Part shown: piece by piece, positions 9,897 to 18,610 of the stretch | How the letters are laid out: each line of letters begins with the position of its first letter | Position numbering within the stretch: the stretch's first letter is position 1 | From: Thalassolituus oleivorans MIL-1 | Lineage (GTDB): Bacteria > Pseudomonadota > Gammaproteobacteria > Pseudomonadales > Oceanobacteraceae | Direction: 5' to 3' | DNA length: 64,000 nt | NCBI RefSeq assembly: GCF_000355675.1 | Contig: NC_020888.1 | Coordinates: forward strand, 1,213,001-1,277,000 | Made by a program: the position numbers and the translations under genes | The notes under the pieces: model-generated | The model's input: the letters and a program-made list of their open reading frames with translations, nothing else | Database searches by the model: none | Told to the model about the DNA's origin: nothing

Positions 9897-10949
9897 GTGA
9901 AGCTTGGAGATGTTTCAGTCGCTTTCGTTGAGCTCATGCGCTTGGCCATGAGTCGCTTGGGTCACGATGCGACACCTATGCTACAGCAATTCCAGTTAGA
10001 CGATCTCAAGCTCGCGTCACCGGACGCACGCATCAGCATTCCGCGCTTCATGCGTCTCGGGCATGCCTGTATAGAGGTGAGTGACAAGCCTTGGCTTGGC
10101 TTGGAAATGGGGCGTCAGACTAAAGCGCCGCATCTTGGGTTAGCCGGCTTACTTGCGATGAGTGCGCCGAATGTGCGCATTTCTTGTCAGGCGTTGGCGA
10201 CATATGAATTATTGTCTAGTTTTAACGCGCGTGGTCGCTCTCAATTTAAATTGGAGCAAGGCTGCGGCGTCGCCAGTTTCTATTCGGTTAGCCCCTACAA
10301 TGCCTACAACTTATTCGTCGTAGATTCTGTCTTGTGTGGCTGGTATCACTTTCTTCAGTGGGTCACTGGTCGCACTGATTTGGTGAAGCGGATAGAGTTT
10401 GAGTTCTCAGCGCCGAGCTATGTCGATGAATATCAAGGTTACTTTCAATGTCCGGTGCATTTTGAGGCAACACGCAACGCTGTCGTGCTTCACGAGTGGG
10501 CATTGGAAATACCTTCGCTTCATGCTTGTGCATCAACGTATGAAGCCCTTCGGCGCAGTGCTGAGCGAGAATTAGAGCATGTTCGATTAGGGTTAAGTTA
10601 CCGCGAGACGGTCGCTCGTGCTATTGGTCCACTATTGGATGGCAATACACCAACCTTAGAGCAAGTGGCGCATCGTTTAAATACGGCACCGTGGACGTTA
10701 AGGCGTCGATTAAGTGCAGAAGGGCATAGCTTTCAAGAAGTATTGAATACGACCCGCCGAGATTTGGCGGTAAGTTACGTAAGGGATACTACGCTGACCC
10801 TAGGTGAGATAGCATTTCTGCTTGGATTTGGATCAGCGACTGCTTTTCAGAGAGCGTTTAAACGGTGGACTGGCGAAGCGCCAGGTCGGTTCCGTGAAGA
10901 AAAACGCCGGAGTTACATTTCTACTGCGTCATCAACATCGTCTTCATAA
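9897..10949 (+). CDS. AraC-family transcriptional regulator
   Basis: This 350-residue protein has the two-part layout of the OruR/ArgR-like AraC subfamily: an N-terminal ligand-sensing domain (about residues 20-200) and a C-terminal double helix-turn-helix (about 245-335) ending in the family signature LGFGSATAFQRAFKRWTGEAPGRFR. The start is a GTG without a strong ribosome site, 15 bases after the membrane protein gene, which suggests translational coupling. Its last dozen codons, a Ser/Thr-rich tail, overlap an opposing micro-ORF at 10913-10993. The target genes cannot be told from the sequence; members of this subfamily often control fatty-acid or aromatic metabolism. Confidence 0.88.
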   Translation: MKLGDVSVAFVELMRLAMSRLGHDATPMLQQFQLDDLKLASPDARISIPRFMRLGHACIEVSDKPWLGLEMGRQTKAPHLGLAGLLAMSAPNVRISCQALATYELLSSFNARGRSQFKLEQGCGVASFYSVSPYNAYNLFVVDSVLCGWYHFLQWVTGRTDLVKRIEFEFSAPSYVDEYQGYFQCPVHFEATRNAVVLHEWALEIPSLHACASTYEALRRSAERELEHVRLGLSYRETVARAIGPLLDGNTPTLEQVAHRLNTAPWTLRRRLSAEGHSFQEVLNTTRRDLAVSYVRDTTLTLGEIAFLLGFGSATAFQRAFKRWTGEAPGRFREEKRRSYISTASSTSSS

Positions 10950-10993
10950 TCGTCGATGGTGATATCTAGCAGCTCTTCAATATAGTCAGACAT
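10913..10993 (-). CDS. Acidic 26-residue micro-ORF with a strong ribosome site
   Basis: A 26-codon reading frame runs on the minus strand and overlaps the 3' end of the AraC gene by 37 bases. It starts at ATG 10993, 6 bases after a near-perfect Shine-Dalgarno (TAAGGAGG), and ends at a TAA. The peptide begins MSDYIEELLDITIDDYEDD and contains twelve Asp/Glu residues and no Lys, Arg or His. A weak sigma-70-like pair (TTGTCT at 11089-11094 and TATGCT at 11067-11072, 16-base spacer) lies upstream. I know no matching family. It could be a real small protein, a leader peptide, or chance; the ribosome site is the main support. Confidence 0.5.
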   Translation of the reverse strand: MSDYIEELLDITIDDYEDDVDDAVEM

Positions 10994-11201
10994 AACTGCC
11001 TCCTTATTGTTTTAGTTTTAGTTGACCTACATTTCTTGGCTAGCATTAGTCGTGCCAGCTTCAATAAGCATAGACGCTAACGGGTGTAAGACAAGATTTT
11101 AGTCTAAGAGTTTCTATACATATGCTCTAAGACGGTAGAGAGAATAGAATCTTGGTGTGACAGTTATATGACAAGAATACGAATTATTGATGGCGTTGCG
11201 G

Positions 11202-11390
11202 GGCTTTAAAAGGGGATCTATAAAAAGATGGCGGACGACTGGGCGGCATCCCGTGGGACTCGCTGTGATCATCAAAAACAAAGGGTATAAAAGGGGATCT
11301 ATAAAAAGATGGCGGACGACTGGGCGGCATCCCGTGGGACTCGCTGTGATCATCAAAAACAAAGGCTTTAAAAGGGGATCTATAAATAGA
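11202..11390. repeat. 81-bp tandem repeat at the 3' end of the tRNA operon (2.3 copies)
   Basis: AAAAGGGGATCTATAAA occurs at 11208, 11289 and 11370, exactly 81 bases apart. The first two units are nearly identical over their whole length; the third runs directly into the 3' end of the first tRNA-Asp gene. Each full unit carries TGGCGGAC, the same bases as the tRNA-Asp 3' end on this strand, and then GGGACTCG as in its T arm. The units therefore look like decayed copies of the tRNA 3' end plus its trailer. The layout recalls the repeats behind tyrT in Escherichia coli. Open frames through the repeat arise only because 81 is divisible by 3. Confidence 0.85.
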
Positions 11391-11467
11391 TGGCGGACTG
11401 GACGGGACTCGAACCCGCGACCCCCGGCGTGACAGGCCGGTATTCTAACCAACTGAACTACCAGTCC
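11391..11467 (-). tRNA. tRNA-Asp (GTC), copy 3 of the operon
   Basis: A 77-base gene with an encoded CCA end. The acceptor stem is GGACTGG/CCAGTCC with discriminator G, the anticodon loop is CTGTCAC (anticodon GTC), and the T arm is GCGGG TTCGAGT CCCGT. This is the last gene of the minus-strand operon; the 81-bp repeats follow it directly. Confidence 0.97.
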
Positions 11468-11500
11468 GCATTGTCGATGCTTTACCTGCATCAAAAGGTT

Positions 11501-11576
11501 TGGTGGGTGATGACGGGATCGAACCGCCGACCCTCTGCTTGTAAGGCAGATGCTCTCCCAGCTGAGCTAATCACCC
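11501..11576 (-). tRNA. tRNA-Val (TAC), copy 3 of the operon
   Basis: A 76-base gene with an encoded CCA end. The acceptor stem is GGGTGAT/ATCACCC with discriminator A, and the anticodon loop is CCTTACA (anticodon TAC). The spacer to the following tRNA-Asp resembles the spacer in the second pair, which indicates duplication of a whole Val-Asp unit. Confidence 0.97.
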
Positions 11577-11755
11577 AATCTTTAATATCGCTTCGCTGTT
11601 CGATTTATTACTGCGTTGTTCCTCGCTCGTCCCTGCGACTACCATGTGGTATGCCTTGGGTACTCGCTGCGGTGCGCCTTGTACTAATTTCGAACATCAA
11701 ACCGTGCTAATCCGGTTTAGCCTGCAATACTAATCACTACATTTTTAGACAATAA

Positions 11756-11832
11756 TGGCGGACTGGACGGGACTCGAACCCGCGACCCCCGGCGTGACAG
11801 GCCGGTATTCTAACCAACTGAACTACCAGTCC
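11756..11832 (-). tRNA. tRNA-Asp (GTC), copy 2 of the operon
   Basis: The sequence is identical to the other two tRNA-Asp genes of the cluster (anticodon GTC, CCA encoded). It is followed on the minus strand by a 179-base spacer (11577-11755) in which I recognise no gene. Confidence 0.97.
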
Positions 11833-11866
11833 ACATTGTCTGATGCTTAACCTGCATCTAAAGGTT

Positions 11867-11942
11867 TGGTGGGTGATGACGGGATCGAACCGCCGACCCT
11901 CTGCTTGTAAGGCAGATGCTCTCCCAGCTGAGCTAATCACCC
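11867..11942 (-). tRNA. tRNA-Val (TAC), copy 2 of the operon
   Basis: The sequence is identical to the other two tRNA-Val genes of the cluster (anticodon TAC, CCA encoded). It lies 22 bases downstream of the first tRNA-Asp of the operon. Confidence 0.97.
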
Positions 11943-11964
11943 TTATTTGTCGTCGTATAAGTAA

Positions 11965-12041
11965 TGGCGGACTGGACGGGACTCGAACCCGCGACCCCCG
12001 GCGTGACAGGCCGGTATTCTAACCAACTGAACTACCAGTCC
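11965..12041 (-). tRNA. tRNA-Asp (GTC), copy 1 of the operon
   Basis: Second gene of the minus-strand operon, identical in its body to the other tRNA-Asp copies. Anticodon GTC, with the CCA end encoded. Confidence 0.97.
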
Positions 12042-12070
12042 GTTACTTATTACACTTCAAAATTCGCTTT

Positions 12071-12146
12071 TGGTGGGTGATGACGGGATCGAACCGCCGA
12101 CCCTCTGCTTGTAAGGCAGATGCTCTCCCAGCTGAGCTAATCACCC
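12071..12146 (-). tRNA. tRNA-Val (TAC), first gene of the operon
   Basis: First gene after the promoter, 76 bases, anticodon TAC, CCA encoded. The 5' end lies about 20 bases downstream of the promoter -10 element. Confidence 0.97.
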
Positions 12147-12166
12147 TCGTCCTAAAGCGAGTGGGC

Positions 12167-12194
12167 ATTCTACTCGCGTCGGATTCTATGTCAA
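12167..12194 (-). promoter_or_regulatory. Sigma-70 promoter of the tRNA Val-Asp operon
   Basis: Read on the minus strand, a perfect -35 TTGACA (12189-12194) is followed after 16 bases by the -10 TAGAAT (12167-12172). The bases just after the -10 are GCCCAC, a GC-rich discriminator typical of stable-RNA promoters under stringent (ppGpp) control. Its position just before the first tRNA-Val supports the call. Confidence 0.8.
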
Positions 12195-12303
12195 ATGCTA
12201 TTTCTAACTTTTCTTACTTTTTTCAGTAGGTTGCGTGAATTTTGACCACGGCATTCTTCTTCGTGTGAACAAAAAGGAATGCCCCGTTCTGAATAGATTC
12301 TGG

Positions 12304-15300
12304 CTACTCTCTGTCTCGCCATACGAGCAGCGCTGGCGTCAATATCAGTGTCAGTACCGTCGCAAAGGTTAAACCCCCAGCAATCGCGGTTGATAATTGT
12401 GTCCACCACTGTGATGAGGGTGCACCAATGCTGAATTCTCGATGAATTAGATCGATGTTCCATTGCAGCACCATAGGCATTAAGCCAACGATGGTGGTAA
12501 CCGCTGTCAGTAATACCGGACGTAAACGAATCGCACCGGTACGCAAGGCAGCGTCAAACGCAGTAAGCCCCGTCTTTTTGAACTGGTTATAGGTATCAAT
12601 AAGAATGATATTGTTATTCACCACAATTCCGGCCAAAGCGATAACACCAACGCCACTCATCACAATGCCAAATGGCTCGCCCCGAATTAATAAGCCCATC
12701 AGTACGCCGGCAATCGACAGCACAATGGCACTCATAATGAGGCCAGCTTGATAGAAGCTATTAAATTGTGTGACTAGAATCGTCACCATCATAAAAATGG
12801 CGATGGCAAAAGCACTCACGAGAAATATGCCGGTTTCGGCTTGTTCTTCAGAGTCGCCGCGAAACTTAGGTTCTACACCTGCTGCTTGCCAGTCGATTTC
12901 TTTCGCTTGTTCACCAAGTTCGGCAATCTTGGCGTTAGCGTTAACGCCGTCTTTAACATTAGCAGTGATGAGATAACGTCGTTTGCCATCCGCTCGCACG
13001 ATATCGCCGGTACGCTCGATGGGGGTACGTTTAACAAACTGACTGATTGGCACTAGACCCTTATCGGTATGAATATTGAGGTCGGTGAATAAGTCGATGG
13101 TGCGCTTCGAGCCGGGATAGCGCAGAAGAATATCCAGTTCTTCATCGGCATAGTCTGGCTGAAACTTAGTAATAAGCTGGCCACCGGTCACCATGCGTAT
13201 TAACGACCCAATTTCTGCCACGCTAGCGCCGTAGCGTACCGCTTCTTCGCGATCAATATCTATTCGCCATTCCACACCTTGCAGTGGGCGGTCGTCACGC
13301 ACGTCTTTAAGGTCTGGGTCGGCTTCTAACATGGCACGTACTTTTTCCACCATAGGTAGAAGGTTCGCTTCCGTATTGCTGCTTAATTGCAGCTGAATTG
13401 GCGCTCCACCGGCAGGGCCACCTTCTTTTTTTCGTGTTTCGATAATCAAACCGGGAATATGGGCTGTTCGTTGTTCAATTTCTTTTAGTATTTCTACGGC
13501 TGGACGGCGCGATTCCCAGTCAATTAATTCAAGTTGAATCCGACCAATAAGATCCGGCGGAGAACTTTCCATTCCTCCTCTGGGTGCGTGGGCAAATACC
13601 GAGGTGTAGATGGCATCAATTTCAGCCATATCAAAAATTTGATTTTCGACATCGCGCACCAGTGTTTCACGTTCGGCAATTGATAGGTTGCCTCGGGCAC
13701 GAACATCCACCATGGCGACATCGGCATCCACATCCGGGAAAAATTCGGAGCCATGGCCTAAAACGCTGTAGACGAAAAATGAACCAAATACAGAGGCAAG
13801 AACAATCAGGGTGGTCATGGCGGGCGCTTTTAAAGCTTTGGATAGTACGCGTACGTAGCCACCAGAAAAGCCTTTTAATTTGCCAAAATCGCCTTGTTCC
13901 GCCGCAATAATACTATCTAAAGAATCGTTGTCATGGTGCTTTGCTTGGCCCAGTGTTTTACCGATGGCGGGCATGACGATCAAAGCCATGATGAGCGAGC
14001 CGGTTAAAGTGAATAACAAGGTTAGCGGCAAGAACTTCATAAAGCCGCCCATAATGCCGGGCCAGAATAATAGCGGTAAAAAAACCGCAAGAGTGGTTGC
14101 TGTCGAGGCGATGATTGGCCACGCCATACGACTGGCGGCCTCGGTAAAGGCATCTTTTGCGCTAGCGCCTTCGGCAAGTCGGCGATCGGCATATTCGACC
14201 ACGACGATGGCGCTGTCGACTAACATGCCGACGGATAAAATTAAGGCGAAAAGCACCACCATATTCAATGTGTGCCCCATGGCCGCAAGTGCCATAATCC
14301 CCATTAGAAATGCACCGGGAATTGCCAAGCCAACCAGTAATGAGCTGCGAACACCTAAACTGCCAAGAATTAAAATAAATACCAGCAAGGTTGCGACCAA
14401 TACGCTATTAAAAAGATCGTTAAGCATGGTTCGAATTTGCTTTGATTCATCTTGAATAATGCCGATGGTCATACCTTCTGGCAGTATTTCTTGCGCTTGG
14501 GCTGTGATTTCGCGAACTTCATCTAAGGTTTCAATGATGTTGGCACCAATGCGTTTTTTAATGTCGAGTGTTACCGCCTGAACACCATTAACCCGTGCAG
14601 CCGAGGTTTTATCTTTAAACGATAAACGGCCAACGGCAATGTCTTGAAATAACACGACGTGATCGTCGGTTACCTTAACGGGTAAGCGCATTAATCCTTC
14701 GATGTCATCTATGCGTCCCGGAATTTTTATCCCAAAGCGACCGGCTTCGCTGTCGAGATCCTCCGAGGCAACGAGCAAACTATTGTTGCTTAATAGTTGG
14801 CCAACTTCTGATAGCGATAACCCATAGTTATCCATGCGCGCAGGGTCAACAATGAGTTCGGCGATTTGTTCACGCTTACCTTGAATATTAACTTCGAGTA
14901 CACCTGGTAAGGCTTCAATTTTATCTTTGAGTGCATCGGCCGCGCCATAAAGAACATTCTCATCGACCGCGCCAGATAGAGTGACCACCATCACCGGAAA
15001 TAGGGCGACGTTAATTTCGCGAATAACAGGCTCTTTGCTGTCGACGGGAAGCTCGCCAACGGCATCATTTACTTTATTACGAACGTCTTCTAGCGCTTTG
15101 TCGATATCCACATTACTGTAAAAATCGAGCTGAATAGAAAGATGACCAAAACTCGCGGTAGAGGTCATTTCTTTCAGTCCCTCCAGCCCTTGCAGTTGAG
15201 TCTCTAGTGGCTCGTACAACAAACTATCGGCATCATCTGGCGATATACCGTCGTGTACCACCGATACATATACCTGTGGAATGGTAACGTCGGGCGCGCT

Positions 15301-15408
15301 TTCTTTGGGTATTTGATAGAGAGTTGTAGCCCCAGCAATTAACGTTAATACGAAGAGCATGATGACCGTGCGATGACGATCAACGGCTGCGCGGATCAAT
15401 GCCATCAT
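12304..15408 (-). CDS. Efflux RND transporter permease subunit (AcrB/HAE1-like)
   Basis: This 1034-residue inner-membrane pump is of the AcrB superfamily. It has twelve predicted helices and two large periplasmic domains, and with its adaptor and an outer-membrane channel it would expel drugs, lipids or metabolites using the proton gradient. The usual helix-4 Asp pair of AcrB is here VDSA (D398, S399), and the helix-10 lysine is replaced by Asn (NNN at 931-933). The proton relay therefore differs from AcrB, as in some divergent branches of the family. Its ATG overlaps the adaptor's stop by 4 bases. No outer-membrane channel gene is nearby. The substrate is unknown. Confidence 0.93.
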   Translation of the reverse strand: MMALIRAAVDRHRTVIMLFVLTLIAGATTLYQIPKESAPDVTIPQVYVSVVHDGISPDDADSLLYEPLETQLQGLEGLKEMTSTASFGHLSIQLDFYSNVDIDKALEDVRNKVNDAVGELPVDSKEPVIREINVALFPVMVVTLSGAVDENVLYGAADALKDKIEALPGVLEVNIQGKREQIAELIVDPARMDNYGLSLSEVGQLLSNNSLLVASEDLDSEAGRFGIKIPGRIDDIEGLMRLPVKVTDDHVVLFQDIAVGRLSFKDKTSAARVNGVQAVTLDIKKRIGANIIETLDEVREITAQAQEILPEGMTIGIIQDESKQIRTMLNDLFNSVLVATLLVFILILGSLGVRSSLLVGLAIPGAFLMGIMALAAMGHTLNMVVLFALILSVGMLVDSAIVVVEYADRRLAEGASAKDAFTEAASRMAWPIIASTATTLAVFLPLLFWPGIMGGFMKFLPLTLLFTLTGSLIMALIVMPAIGKTLGQAKHHDNDSLDSIIAAEQGDFGKLKGFSGGYVRVLSKALKAPAMTTLIVLASVFGSFFVYSVLGHGSEFFPDVDADVAMVDVRARGNLSIAERETLVRDVENQIFDMAEIDAIYTSVFAHAPRGGMESSPPDLIGRIQLELIDWESRRPAVEILKEIEQRTAHIPGLIIETRKKEGGPAGGAPIQLQLSSNTEANLLPMVEKVRAMLEADPDLKDVRDDRPLQGVEWRIDIDREEAVRYGASVAEIGSLIRMVTGGQLITKFQPDYADEELDILLRYPGSKRTIDLFTDLNIHTDKGLVPISQFVKRTPIERTGDIVRADGKRRYLITANVKDGVNANAKIAELGEQAKEIDWQAAGVEPKFRGDSEEQAETGIFLVSAFAIAIFMMVTILVTQFNSFYQAGLIMSAIVLSIAGVLMGLLIRGEPFGIVMSGVGVIALAGIVVNNNIILIDTYNQFKKTGLTAFDAALRTGAIRLRPVLLTAVTTIVGLMPMVLQWNIDLIHREFSIGAPSSQWWTQLSTAIAGGLTFATVLTLILTPALLVWRDRE

Positions 15409-16487
15409 GATTGGCTTGCCTCGTTATTCAACAAAACGGCATTCACATGCTCACCGACGGTTACGAAGCCTTGGCCAACCGTAATAATGCGTTGTTCACC
15501 GGTTGGACCTTGAATCCAAATACCATTAGTTTCGGCCGATAAAATACTAACAGGCACAACGGCGACGGTATCTTCGGCAGTGATTACCTTGAGTCCTAGG
15601 CCGCCGTTATCCGTGATGATTAGCAAAGACGGAGAGACAAAATAAGCATCGACTTTACCTTGGGGGACAAATAGCGTTGCCGTTTGTCCGTCGAATAATG
15701 GTGCCGGCGCATCGTTAACTTCCATCTCTATCGGGTAGGTGCGAGTTTTGGCATCGGCTGAGCTTGCGATAAAACGAATAGTGCCAGTGAGGCGGGTGTC
15801 GTCGGGAAGAATCGCGTATGCCTCAGTCCCTTTGCGTATTTGATTGATATTGTTTTCAGACACAGAACCTTTGATCAACATGGTGGCGTTGTCGACGACT
15901 CGCACAAGGGTTTGACCTACAGAAGCATATTCGCCCAATTCAACAAAGCGCTGGTCATATACCCCAGAAAATGGTGCTTTGACACGGGTGGCTTCTAAGT
16001 CGAGGCGCGCACGGGTAACAATGGCTTCCGCTTCGGCCAGTTCGGCTTCCGCAGAGGCGATGGCTGATTGATTGGTGAGGCCGCGCTCATATAAGTTGCG
16101 CACGCTAGCGGTTTCTAGCTGGCGTTGTTCTAGACGCGCTTTTGCTTGTTTCAATTTAGCCGGAAGGTCACGCTGATCAATTTCGAGAATTGTATCGCCC
16201 TGATTAACCAACGCGCCGCGCTTCAACGGCAGTGCGGTTACTTTGCCGTTAATCTCGGCCACTACATCGACGCTTCGATTTGCACTAATATGAGCTGAAA
16301 TTCTTACGTTGCTGGCTTTTTGAGTCGGAACGAAAACTTCGTAGCCTACTTTAAACGAGGTCTCTTGATTGTTAAGAGGGCGATCGGCGACATCGGGTTC
16401 AGCGGCATCGCCTGATACAACCCAAACCACTAGTAAAAGTGCAATGAGAATAGCAATGACATGAGAGCGGTTAATTTGTATTGGCAT
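15405..16487 (-). CDS. Efflux RND periplasmic adaptor subunit (HlyD/MFP family)
   Basis: This is the membrane-fusion partner of the RND pump directly downstream. The N terminus (MPIQINRSHVIAILIALLLV) is an uncleaved or signal-type membrane segment. It is followed by a lipoyl-like half (VVAEINGKVTALPLKRGALV), a coiled-coil hairpin rich in Ala, Glu and Arg, the second lipoyl half (VKAPFSGVYDQRFVELGEY) and a beta-barrel domain. The frame is open to an ATG at 16583, but this would add 32 polar residues before the membrane segment, so I prefer ATG 16487. The adaptor and pump overlap by 4 bases and form a two-gene operon transcribed away from uup. Confidence 0.88.
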   Translation of the reverse strand: MPIQINRSHVIAILIALLLVVWVVSGDAAEPDVADRPLNNQETSFKVGYEVFVPTQKASNVRISAHISANRSVDVVAEINGKVTALPLKRGALVNQGDTILEIDQRDLPAKLKQAKARLEQRQLETASVRNLYERGLTNQSAIASAEAELAEAEAIVTRARLDLEATRVKAPFSGVYDQRFVELGEYASVGQTLVRVVDNATMLIKGSVSENNINQIRKGTEAYAILPDDTRLTGTIRFIASSADAKTRTYPIEMEVNDAPAPLFDGQTATLFVPQGKVDAYFVSPSLLIITDNGGLGLKVITAEDTVAVVPVSILSAETNGIWIQGPTGEQRIITVGQGFVTVGEHVNAVLLNNEASQS

Positions 16488-16696
16488 TATTGTTATTCCA
16501 GATAGATATTTGGCGCTAGGCGAGGCTAGTCGTTGCCTAAAAAAATCGTTACCGGATACTACCGGCTGTTTAGGCTCGATCATAGAGGCTAAATCGGTGA
16601 ATTTTACGACAAATTGGTGACTGGCTTCCGGAACACCTCCTTCTTATGGCTCAGTGCTGTTACCATGGCGTTTTTTCACGCGAAGCGAATATTTTC

Positions 16697-18610
16697 ATGG
16701 TGTTAGTGCGTCTGTTGCAGGTCGAGTTAGCGTTTGGCGACCACGTCCTGCTAAACAAGGTTGATTTGGATATCCATTCTGGCGAACGAGTGTGTATCGT
16801 TGGTCGCAACGGTGAGGGTAAGTCGACGTTATTAAAAGTGCTTACTCGGGAAATCAGCCCTGATGACGGGCGCGTTCAGCACCGCGACATGTTGCGTACA
16901 GCAACACTGCAGCAAGAGCTACCAAAAGCAGAAGACATCGCTGTTTATGATGTGGTGGCTCAAGGTTTAGGTGATGTCGGTAAAGTCATTGCCGAATATC
17001 ACGAAGAAATCGCCAAAGGTATGGATACCAATATGAATCGCCTTGAGCGATTGCAAACCGAGATTGAAGCCAATGATGGCTGGCGACTGCAGCAAAGAGT
17101 GGACGCTATCATTCAAAAGCTAAACCTACCGGAAGAAGCTCGGTTTAACGAACTGTCTGGTGGTTGGCAGCGACGAGTCATGTTAGCTCGTGCTTTGGTT
17201 ACAGAGCCTGATGTGTTAATTCTCGACGAGCCGACCAACCATATGGACGTGCCGACGATTGAATGGCTAGAAGAACAGCTTAAACAGTTCAATGGTGCTT
17301 TGGTATTTATCAGTCACGATAGAGCCTTCGTACAAGCACTCGCCACTCGCATTATTGATCTTGATCGCGGCCATATTTATAGCTGGGATGGCGATTACCG
17401 CAGCTTTATTGAATACCGCGAAAAACGTCTTGAAGAAGAAGAAACGCAAAACGCGTTATTCGACAAGCGTTTAGCCGAAGAAGAAAAATGGATTCGCCAA
17501 GGCGTAAAAGCTCGCCGTACTCGTAATGAAGGACGAGTGTTACGTCTTAAAGAAATGCGTAATGAACGTTCTGCACGACGCAATCAAGTCGGCACCGCTA
17601 ACATCAGCATGAGTGCGGCCGAGTCGTCTGGTAAGCAAGTATTCGAAATTGATGACATCAGCTATGCATGGAAAGACATCCAGCAAGTGAATCACTTCTC
17701 TTCCAAAGTTATACGCGGTGATCGTATTGGTTTGGTTGGTCCGAACGGGGTGGGTAAGAGTACGTTGTTAAAGCTGTTGCTGGGTAACTTGCAACCTCAG
17801 AGCGGTAGTATTCGTTTAGGAACGAAACTGGAAGTTTCTTACTTCGATCAGTCGCGTCATCAATTGGATGGTGATCGCTCGATTGCAGATAACGTATCCG
17901 ATGGTCGTGATCAAGTGGAAGTGAATGGTCAGAGCCGTCACATTATTGGTTATTTAGGTGACTTCCTGTTCTCAGGCGCACGCGCACGTACTCCTGTTAA
18001 AGCGCTGTCGGGTGGTGAACGTAACCGCGTATTGCTGGCTAAGTTATTTCTTAAACCGTGCAATTTATTGGTTATGGATGAGCCAACCAACGACCTTGAT
18101 GTTGAAACCTTAGAATTGCTTGAAGAACGGTTGTTGGAATACCAAGGCACCTTGCTTTTGGTAAGCCATGACCGTGCCTTCCTTGATAGCGTAGTAACCC
18201 ATCTTTGGGTCTTTGGTGAAAATGGTCAAATCGAAGAGCACGTTGGTGGTTATTCTGACTGGCAGAACTGGTTAAAAACTCAGCCCGCAGAAGAGCAAAA
18301 TAAAGCCGCTAAACATGCAGCTTCGGCCAAGCCTGATCCAAAGAAAACTGAGTCGGTTAGCGCGCCTCAAGCGGCAACTGAGCGCAAAAAACTATCGTAT
18401 AAATTGCAACGCGAACTCGACAATCTGCCGCAGGATATAGCCAAAGCAGAAGCAAAGCGCGATGAGCTAGCGGCTCAATCGAGCGCGGCGGATTTCTATA
18501 ACGGTGACCCTGAAACCATTCAAAAAACCTTAGCAGCGTTAGTTGATGCTGAAGCCGCAATAGAAGCTCTTGAAGAGCGTTGGTTAGAGCTTGAGGCAAT
18601 GACCGAATGA
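16697..18610 (+). CDS. uup: ABC-F family ATPase Uup
   Basis: A soluble protein with two ABC ATPase domains, Uup-like. Domain 1 has Walker A GRNGEGKST, signature LSGGWQRR and Walker B LILDEPTNHMD; domain 2 has GPNGVGKST, LSGGERNR and LVMDEPTNDLD. A charged linker separates them, and the last 70 or so residues form the C-terminal coiled coil typical of Uup. These proteins bind ribosomes or branched DNA and affect precise excision of transposons. ATG 16646 is open in frame, but the known Uup N terminus (short, then LLQVELAFGDHVLL) fits ATG 16697. The stop overlaps the next gene by 4 bases. Confidence 0.93.
   Translation: MVLVRLLQVELAFGDHVLLNKVDLDIHSGERVCIVGRNGEGKSTLLKVLTREISPDDGRVQHRDMLRTATLQQELPKAEDIAVYDVVAQGLGDVGKVIAEYHEEIAKGMDTNMNRLERLQTEIEANDGWRLQQRVDAIIQKLNLPEEARFNELSGGWQRRVMLARALVTEPDVLILDEPTNHMDVPTIEWLEEQLKQFNGALVFISHDRAFVQALATRIIDLDRGHIYSWDGDYRSFIEYREKRLEEEETQNALFDKRLAEEEKWIRQGVKARRTRNEGRVLRLKEMRNERSARRNQVGTANISMSAAESSGKQVFEIDDISYAWKDIQQVNHFSSKVIRGDRIGLVGPNGVGKSTLLKLLLGNLQPQSGSIRLGTKLEVSYFDQSRHQLDGDRSIADNVSDGRDQVEVNGQSRHIIGYLGDFLFSGARARTPVKALSGGERNRVLLAKLFLKPCNLLVMDEPTNDLDVETLELLEERLLEYQGTLLLVSHDRAFLDSVVTHLWVFGENGQIEEHVGGYSDWQNWLKTQPAEEQNKAAKHAASAKPDPKKTESVSAPQAATERKKLSYKLQRELDNLPQDIAKAEAKRDELAAQSSAADFYNGDPETIQKTLAALVDAEAAIEALEERWLELEAMTE

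Noticed and set aside
11187-11940. Open frames of 67-126 codons on both strands across the tRNA cluster and its repeats
   Set aside because: They run through tRNA genes and the 81-bp repeat, whose length is divisible by 3. They have no ribosome sites and encode tRNA-derived sequence, so they are not genes.
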